Positions 33,651 to 39,099 of a stretch of 39,099 bases of DNA are shown in pieces. The position numbers and the translations under genes are program-made. The notes under the pieces were generated by a model. The model was not told where the DNA came from and did no database searches. It was given only the letters and a program-made list of their open reading frames with translations. The stretch's first letter is position 1. Each line of letters begins with the position of its first letter. Source of the DNA: Clostridium sp. (GTDB taxonomy: Bacteria; Bacillota; Clostridia; Lachnospirales; Lachnospiraceae); assembly GCA_023667695.1 (NCBI GenBank), contig JAMOZY010000004.1:110317-149415 (forward strand). Reading direction: 5' to 3'.

Positions 33651-33678
33651 ATATCGGAGTTCTTTTTCAAAATCTTTA
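33651..33678 (-). promoter_or_regulatory. Sigma-28 promoter of flagellin
   Basis: TAAA (in GCTAAAG), 16 bases, TCCGATAT on the minus strand. Start near 33644, leader about 84 bases. It lies in the gap after the haemolysin-III gene. Confidence 0.85.
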
Positions 33679-33697
33679 GCCCCAGAGCTGTAAGTTT

Positions 33698-34366
33698 TTA
33701 CACCAGATATAAATATACCAGCATAAAATGGCAGAAGCTTCCACCCAGGCAAAAAAGGTGAAAAATCTCATGGGTGCCAAACCTTTTGTGCCGTTCATTA
33801 AAGCCCTTCAGCTTTAGCGCATATATGACGCCGCCGATGGTATAAATAATGCCGCCGGTCAAAAGCCATGCAAAGGCGCCGCTGCCGAGATTCCGAATCA
33901 GAAACGGCGCGGCTGCCATACACAGCCACCCCATAACAATATACATCACGGAGGAAATCCACTTCGGACAGGTAACCCACAGCATTTTAAATGTAATGCC
34001 CATGGCCGCAATGGTCCAGATTATCATTAACAGCAGATAGCCCATCCGGTCTCCCAGCCCCATGACGCAAACAGGTGTATACGTACCTGCAATCAATACA
34101 AATATCATGGCATGATCCAGTTTTTTCAAAATCTTATTCACCTGTTCTGAAATGTCAAAGGTATGATAGGATGTACTGGCCCCATATAACAAAATCATAC
34201 TGACAATAAAAATCACAGCTGCCGGTATCCTGCCTCTGCCGACACCGGCCTCCGCCTTTACGATTAATGGAGCTGCGGCAAAAGCCGCCATAAACATACC
34301 GATAAAATGTGTAATAGCACTTCCCGGCTCTTTGATTTTACGAATTTTATTAGTTTCCACATGCAT
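33698..34366 (-). CDS. trhA: Haemolysin III / PAQR-like membrane protein
   Basis: Seven-transmembrane protein of the hemolysin III (PAQR) family, 222 residues. Signature segments are GSAITHFIGMFMAA, the first-helix pattern GASTSYHTFDISEQVNKILK KLDH with SxxxH, and HEIFHLFCLGGSFCHFMLVYL with two His near the C-terminus; these His and Ser residues are proposed metal ligands in PAQR enzymes. AGGAGG lies 6 bases before the ATG. Its promoter is not clear; it lies divergent from the hydrolase gene. A role in membrane lipid homeostasis is the current idea for the bacterial family. Confidence 0.92.
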   Translation of the reverse strand: MHVETNKIRKIKEPGSAITHFIGMFMAAFAAAPLIVKAEAGVGRGRIPAAVIFIVSMILLYGASTSYHTFDISEQVNKILKKLDHAMIFVLIAGTYTPVCVMGLGDRMGYLLLMIIWTIAAMGITFKMLWVTCPKWISSVMYIVMGWLCMAAAPFLIRNLGSGAFAWLLTGGIIYTIGGVIYALKLKGFNERHKRFGTHEIFHLFCLGGSFCHFMLVYLYLV

Positions 34367-34475
34367 GACCTCCTTAGCTAAATCACTTACCTCTTGTTAT
34401 TCTTCCTTATTTTCTAGTATAATAAACATAAGTTTTATCCTTTTTTACTTTTCATGGTTTTGATGTTTCGTAATA

Positions 34476-34530
34476 TAGTTTTCAAAACTACTTGTTGTTG
34501 TTTTGATATTACCACATGTAAAAAACAAGT
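34476..34530. promoter_or_regulatory. Palindromes in the divergent control region
   Basis: In the gap between the haemolysin-III gene and the hydrolase (34367-34607) lies TAGTTTTCAAAACTA (34476-34490), a 7-base-arm palindrome. An inverted repeat ACTTGTT/AACAAGT (34490-34496 and 34524-34530) is adjacent. These could be operator sites for both divergent genes. No convincing -35/-10 pair was found on either strand; the gap holds no gene. Confidence 0.35.
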
Positions 34531-34607
34531 GCAAGTGTTTTAGCAATTATTTTTAATTTTTTTTGATATCATGAAGTCAAATACCCCGCAGAAAGGAAGG
34601 AAATCAT

Positions 34608-35405
34608 ATGAAGCTTGCTTTAACACAAATGGATGTTATATGGGAAGCACCGGAGAAAAACCGTCTTCATTGCTGCAGTCTGGTAAAAGAAGCCAGCGGG
34701 CATCACTGTGACTGGATTGTTTTTCCGGAACTGACACTAACCGGATTTACCATGAATCCGGAGCGTTTTCGCGAAGCTTCCCCTACCACGCCTTCCACAA
34801 AAGAATTTTTTCAGGACCTGTCCCGTCAGTATTCCATCGGGATTGTGTTTGGTTATATCGCTTTTCAGGAAGGCAAAAGCTACAACCATCTGGTCATTGT
34901 CCAGGCAGGCAGAACCATTTTAGAGTATGCCAAGCTGCATCCCTTTTCTTTTGGTTCGGAAGCAGCGCATTATACAGGGGGAAACCGGATTGTAACCTGT
35001 CAGGCTTCGATTGACAGCCACAGAAGCATCTGTATGTCCGGATTTATATGCTATGACCTGCGGTTTCCGGAAATCTTCCAGCTGGCATCGAAACAAGCAG
35101 AGCTTATCTTTGTGATTGCCAACTGGCCGGAAGAGCGGATTCAGCACTGGTATGTTTTATTACAGGCCAGAGCCATCGAAAACCAGTGCTTTATCATCGG
35201 CGTCAACCGTACCGGTACGGGAAATGGTCTGTATTATCCTCCAAGCTCCATTGCTTTTGATCCATATGGAACATCCGTTGTCTCCGGCTCTGCCGAATTA
35301 CTTTATGCAGACATCCGTCCGGAGCTGGCTGCCGAATACAGAACTGCTTTTCCATTAAAACAAGACCGCCGGGAGGAAATCTATCAACCAAAGCTCCTTC
35401 TCTAA
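34608..35405 (+). CDS. Carbon-nitrogen hydrolase (nitrilase superfamily, Nit2-like)
   Basis: Amide/nitrile-cleaving enzyme of the carbon-nitrogen hydrolase family, 265 residues. The catalytic triad is visible: E41 (FPELTLTG), K109 (EYAKLHPF) and C148 (GFICYDLRFPE). The last segment (CYDLRFPEIFQLASKQAELI) and ANWPEERIQHWYVLLQARAI ENQ are typical of omega-amidase-like members (YafV/Nit2 type), so a 2-oxo-acid amide substrate is possible. AGGAAGGA lies before the ATG. It is one of only two plus-strand genes, and no partner aminotransferase is seen. Confidence 0.92.
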   Translation: MKLALTQMDVIWEAPEKNRLHCCSLVKEASGHHCDWIVFPELTLTGFTMNPERFREASPTTPSTKEFFQDLSRQYSIGIVFGYIAFQEGKSYNHLVIVQAGRTILEYAKLHPFSFGSEAAHYTGGNRIVTCQASIDSHRSICMSGFICYDLRFPEIFQLASKQAELIFVIANWPEERIQHWYVLLQARAIENQCFIIGVNRTGTGNGLYYPPSSIAFDPYGTSVVSGSAELLYADIRPELAAEYRTAFPLKQDRREEIYQPKLLL

Positions 35406-35444
35406 TTATTTTTTCTCCTTTCACCGAAATATATGTTAGGACAA

Positions 35445-35483
35445 TATGCATGTTCCGCTTCCCTTCGGGTAAGCAAATGCATA
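35445..35483 (+). promoter_or_regulatory. Imperfect long hairpin before the FliK-like gene
   Basis: Outer arms TATGCAT/ATGCATA and inner arms GCTTCCC/GGG(T)AAGC make a two-part hairpin in the gap 35406-35529. Just after it is a direct repeat AACGATTA twice, two bases apart. The second copy with CAAA 15 bases upstream weakly resembles a sigma-28 promoter (core CGAT only). The gap holds no gene. Confidence 0.35.
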
Positions 35484-35529
35484 ACGATTAAGAACGATTA
35501 CAAAATCTTCGGAAAAGGAATGGTAAACT

Positions 35530-38500
35530 ATGTCACAACAAGCGTATAACGATAACAGTCTTTTATTTGGTATTGATACCAGCAGATATTACAATCAGAC
35601 CATTGGCAATGATGCCGAACCGGCGTCCTCCTCTGGTCTTTCTTTGGGTGCCGTTGGAGACATCCTGACCGGTACCGTACTACAGGGCGGCGATTCTCCC
35701 ATTGTTGAAATGAATGGCACGCCAATACAGGTCCGCTCTACTGCATTACAAAATGCCAGCTCCGGCGAGCAAATCTACCTTCGCATTACACAAAGCAGTT
35801 CATCCGAAATCACCATGAAGCTGGTAGAACCACCAATATCCAATGCTTCCCGCAGCAGTGCCATCCAGACGGAAATCCTGAAAAACACTGCCAAATTTGT
35901 AGAAAACTGGAAGCAGACGCAACCGGATGCTTCTTCTGAATATGCACAGACCAGGGAAGATGTTGATTATATTATGCAGGGACTTTCGGAAGAAGAAAAA
36001 TCAAAGCTCCGACAGATGGGAATTGAAATCTCCTCTTCCAATCTTACCATTATAAAAAGCCTCCTGGTGCAAATGCGGGGCGAGGAACAGGATGCCGACC
36101 TTCAGAAGGCCATTGACAGTGTACGGAAACAGATTGTTCTGCAAAATCCACAGGATGCCCCGGAACAGTATCAGCTTATTATTCAGGGAAATACCCTGAA
36201 TACTTCTGAAATTACAAAGGAAGCAAACTCCTATCTTCCTGTATCCGAGGAACAAACGGTATATCTGATTCAAAACGAGCTTTCCCTTAGCATTGAGAAC
36301 TTGTATAAGGCTCAATACAGTGCCAAATCCATGCCGGCAGGGGAGAAGCTTTCCGAAGGGGATTTCCGTCAAATGCTTCCCCAGATTGAACGTACCATCC
36401 AGACAGCCGGTCTGCAGCCGGATGCTTCTACCCTGGATGCCGCCCGGTTTTTATTAGAGCATAAGCTTCCCGTTCATACGGATTCCTTATCCACCTATAT
36501 GGCAATTCAGGATTTGAATGCCAATGGCTTCCAGGAACCGCAGGTTGCCGGACAGCTTGCCGATTATACAGCGGAAGCCTTAGCCGGGAACATGCCTGCT
36601 GCCGTGACAGATGAAGAAAGCGCTGAACCACAGACGATAGCTGCCGATTCTGTCTCAGGGAATTTTACTTTTACCATTGAATACTACCGTCATGTAGAAT
36701 TATATTTTTCATCTGCCAGCGCTACTGCTAATCAGATTGCAAAGGACCTCAGCCAGATTACGGAGGATGGGTTCTGGGCATTTGCAGAAACCGGACTGCC
36801 ATATACCCTTTCCAATCTCTCTGATTTTTGTCAGAATTCTTCGGATGCATTTGCAGATGATAATGAAGCGACTGCTTCTATCCGCTACAGTGCTTCCTAC
36901 AGCAGCTCCGTAACTGCCCTGACTGCCCACCGGCAGCTGGAAGAAATCCGGTTAAAAATGACCTGGGAGGCCAGCTATACCTTAGCCTCTGAGGATATAC
37001 ATATCCGGGCAAAGGAGCTTTCTCAGGTAGTAGAAGCCTTACGGAATCAGGAACGGAATTATTATAAGCAGCAATTTCAGGCAGAGGGCATGGAGCCTGG
37101 TACCGATGCCATAAAACTGGTACAGGATGCGGTTGACCAGGCTAACGATTTGCCTTACCTGCCGGCATCTGCTCTGGGGGCTGCCTTATTCTCCGGTACC
37201 CTTTCCATGGAACGGCTCCATGAAAAAGGAATGCAGGCACTCAATGACTTGCATACCACCATGACCCATACCAAGGTCACTGCTTACGAAACCCTTATGA
37301 CCCGTCCCCGGGGCGACATGGGAGATTCCATTCAAAAGGCATTCCGTAACGTAGATGATTTGCTGGAGGAAATGAACCTTCCTGTCACGGAGGATAATCA
37401 ACGGGCCGTCCGTATCCTGGGTTACAATCAAATGGAAATCACCCAGGAAAATCTGGATGCCATAAAGGCTGCAGATGGACAGGTGCAGGATTTCATGCAA
37501 AATCTTACGCCTTCCATGGTGCTAAGGCTGGTACAGGACGGTATTAATCCATTACAGCTTCCGATTGAAGAATTGAACACTTTCATTCAGAGCTATAGGA
37601 ACGAGGATGAAATAGCGGAAGAAGAAAGATACAGTGAATTCCTGCAAAAGCTGGACCGGAAAGGCGCTATTACCCGTGAGGAACGCAAGGGTTATATTGG
37701 GATTTACCGTCTGTTGGACAAAATCAGCAAGTCCAAGGGAAAGGATATCGGAACTCTGGTCCGCAATGGACAGAGCATTACCCTTCAGAACCTGCTGACT
37801 GCGCATCGAAGCAACCGGGCAGCCGGTATGGATACTACACTGGATGAATCCTTTGGAGGAGTGGATTCTACTTCTTCTACGGATTCTATCAGCCAGCAGA
37901 TTGAAGAAAGCTTTGCAAGACCGGAGGATGCGGCTGCTCCATCCAGGGCCGCAGTTCAATACAACCAGCATTTGGCAGAGCAGTTATTAAATCATATAAC
38001 TCCGGAGCTGATTGACCGTATGGTAGAAGATTCCGCCAAGGGTGCTGCCTTAGAGGAATTCTATGATACAATCAAGGAGCAACTGACGGAGGAACCAGAG
38101 ACCCTTCCGGCAGAGGAAGCCTCTGCCCTTACACCGGAGCAGGAAACGGCAGAAAGCCAGATACAGGCTATGCAGCTGCAAAATCTGGACTTTTTTGACG
38201 AAGCTGCATATGCTTTCATGAAGCGTATGGATATTTTTCCTTCTATTATTAATATGTCTGTTACCGCAAACCTATTAAAGGGCCGGAATCAGACCTTCCG
38301 TCATGCTGCTGCATTGGCAGAGGCTTTTTCTTCCGCCCAGGAGGACGGAACCGTTGCAGATTTATCCGAGCAGATGGAGCATTTACCGGAGCATCTAAAT
38401 TCACCGGAAGAAATGGAGCAGGCTTATGCCCAATTAGAAGCGACGGTTACTGAGACGGTTCATACCGGTGACGAATCTGGCGCCATTACTGCAAAGGATA

Positions 38501-38910
38501 TCCAAGCCTTAAAGCAGGTGCGTGCCGGTTTGCGGGTTATGCAGAAAATGAGCCGGAAGGAACAATTCCAGATTCCGTTTTCTTTCCAGGGAGAATGGAA
38601 TGTAATCAATCTTTCCATAATACAGAACGCAGAAACCAGGGGGTTGTTACAGGCGGATATTCCAACCAGTGCATATGGAACGATTTCCGCCAGCCTGTCC
38701 TGGGCGCAGACCCATTGGGAGGGCAATATATCCGCGGACCAGCCGGAGGGAACTGCGCTTCTGGAACGGAATTCTGCTTATATTTCTGATGCCATGAAGC
38801 AGATTACAGCTGCCAGCCAGGACGCAGACCCTGAGCAGACACCGGCCACCAGCGACATGTACCGGATGGCAAAGCAGCTTGTCATGCTTTTCCGTCATAT
38901 AGAGGAATAA
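35530..38910 (+). CDS. FliK/DUF6240-like flagellar protein
   Basis: Large cytosolic or exported protein of 1126 residues, no signal peptide. The N-terminus has an OB-like strand part (GDILTGTVLQGGDSPIVEMN GTPIQVRS, about 44-71). The middle has repeated helical units (for example AARFLLEHKLPVHTDSL STYMAI near 305 and several later), which I recall from DUF6240 proteins near flagellar genes. The C-terminal end (QIPFSFQGEWNVINLSIIQN, then ADIPTSAYGTISASLSWAQ, about 1016-1060) resembles the FliK C-terminal domain, so it may act in hook-length control or a related step. AAGGA lies 10 bases before the ATG. No canonical fliK is seen elsewhere in the window. Confidence 0.55.
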   Translation: MSQQAYNDNSLLFGIDTSRYYNQTIGNDAEPASSSGLSLGAVGDILTGTVLQGGDSPIVEMNGTPIQVRSTALQNASSGEQIYLRITQSSSSEITMKLVEPPISNASRSSAIQTEILKNTAKFVENWKQTQPDASSEYAQTREDVDYIMQGLSEEEKSKLRQMGIEISSSNLTIIKSLLVQMRGEEQDADLQKAIDSVRKQIVLQNPQDAPEQYQLIIQGNTLNTSEITKEANSYLPVSEEQTVYLIQNELSLSIENLYKAQYSAKSMPAGEKLSEGDFRQMLPQIERTIQTAGLQPDASTLDAARFLLEHKLPVHTDSLSTYMAIQDLNANGFQEPQVAGQLADYTAEALAGNMPAAVTDEESAEPQTIAADSVSGNFTFTIEYYRHVELYFSSASATANQIAKDLSQITEDGFWAFAETGLPYTLSNLSDFCQNSSDAFADDNEATASIRYSASYSSSVTALTAHRQLEEIRLKMTWEASYTLASEDIHIRAKELSQVVEALRNQERNYYKQQFQAEGMEPGTDAIKLVQDAVDQANDLPYLPASALGAALFSGTLSMERLHEKGMQALNDLHTTMTHTKVTAYETLMTRPRGDMGDSIQKAFRNVDDLLEEMNLPVTEDNQRAVRILGYNQMEITQENLDAIKAADGQVQDFMQNLTPSMVLRLVQDGINPLQLPIEELNTFIQSYRNEDEIAEEERYSEFLQKLDRKGAITREERKGYIGIYRLLDKISKSKGKDIGTLVRNGQSITLQNLLTAHRSNRAAGMDTTLDESFGGVDSTSSTDSISQQIEESFARPEDAAAPSRAAVQYNQHLAEQLLNHITPELIDRMVEDSAKGAALEEFYDTIKEQLTEEPETLPAEEASALTPEQETAESQIQAMQLQNLDFFDEAAYAFMKRMDIFPSIINMSVTANLLKGRNQTFRHAAALAEAFSSAQEDGTVADLSEQMEHLPEHLNSPEEMEQAYAQLEATVTETVHTGDESGAITAKDIQALKQVRAGLRVMQKMSRKEQFQIPFSFQGEWNVINLSIIQNAETRGLLQADIPTSAYGTISASLSWAQTHWEGNISADQPEGTALLERNSAYISDAMKQITAASQDADPEQTPATSDMYRMAKQLVMLFRHIEE

Positions 38911-38987
38911 CCCCGGGGTTCTTACGATTTCTTTTCTCTTTGAATAACAGACACGAAATCTGTAGCAATTTTTGTCGAATAATGATA

Positions 38988-38996
38988 TGCTATAAA
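38988..38996 (+). promoter_or_regulatory. Extended -10 promoter at the window end
   Basis: TGC-TATAAA on the plus strand, an extended -10 box with a weak -35. Start near 39003. It would serve a gene beyond the window. Confidence 0.4.
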
Positions 38997-39021
38997 TAAA
39001 TGTAAAGCAATTTGTACCAAG

Positions 39022-39056
39022 GCAGATATCCTATCCAAAAGGAACCGGATATCTGC
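39022..39056 (+). promoter_or_regulatory. Long hairpin in the terminal leader
   Basis: GCAGATATCC/GGATATCTGC is a perfect 10-base-pair stem, with further outer pairs, around a loop that includes AAGGA. The stem is followed by TTTG, too short a T-run for a sure terminator. No gene is seen between 38911 and the window end. A weak terminator-like hairpin for the FliK-like gene is at 38947-38963 (ACAGA/TCTGT). Confidence 0.4.
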
Positions 39057-39099
39057 TTTGAAGCATCCTGCTTCTTTGCATTTATACACTTAGTCAACA

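Noticed and set aside
1-39099. CRISPR arrays, tRNA or rRNA genes, insertion sequences, prophage or attachment sites
   Set aside because: No regularly spaced repeats, no tRNA- or rRNA-like segments, and no transposase or integrase among the coding regions.

Overview
The window is a late-flagellar and accessory locus of a motile, low-to-mid GC Gram-positive anaerobe. It is most likely a Lachnospiraceae member (Clostridia). This rests on Bacillus-type synteny (comFC-yvyF-flgM-flgN-flgK-flgL-fliW-csrA and mreB/mbl-flgF-flgG), strong AGGAGG ribosome sites, short linker-poor operons, and protein families that I associate with Lachnospiraceae flagellar loci (DUF6033-like and DUF6240-like). Nearly everything is on the minus strand; the last two genes are on the plus strand.

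Layout, from high to low coordinates, which is the direction of transcription for most genes. A carbon-nitrogen hydrolase and a 1126-residue FliK/DUF6240-like protein (34608-38910) are on the plus strand. A haemolysin-III membrane protein, flagellin, and a LytTR/GHKL two-component pair follow (29589-34366). Next comes an array of seven small genes plus fliS (22651-29420); six of the seven products share one architecture. Then a HIT hydrolase, a DivIVA-like coiled-coil protein and a PAS/GAF protein with no visible output domain (18160-22573). An mreB-flgF-flgG-flgJ-recD2-comFC-yvyF operon (11254-17897) and a free-standing sodium:solute symporter (9595-11124) come next. The last block is the export/hook-filament operon flgM-flgN-flgK-flgK-flgL-fliW-csrA, then flaG-fliD, with the first codons of another gene at the window edge.

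The regulatory layer is the most striking feature. Six promoters fit one sigma-28 (SigD/FliA) pattern, TAAA-like box, 15 or 16 bases, then NNCGATAT/A. They stand before flaG-fliD, flgM, mreB, the last array gene with fliS, the two-component pair, and flagellin. Three of the transcripts (flaG, the array gene, the response regulator) carry a hairpin with a GGA/ANGGA loop that ends 23 to 27 bases before the start codon. The flagellin leader has ANGGA motifs without a clear hairpin. Because csrA and fliW are encoded here, these look like CsrA sites. I infer a compact two-step control: FlgM/sigma-28 for transcription and CsrA/FliW for translation.

The best candidate for an undescribed system is the 22.6-29.4 kb array: DUF6033-like paralogues with a conserved strand-helix core and a Lys/Arg/Glu-rich tail, one mini axial-protein-like gene, and a FliS-type chaperone. 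It is flanked by a sigma-28-linked two-component system and flagellin. Function is unknown; family names are from memory and no database search was possible.
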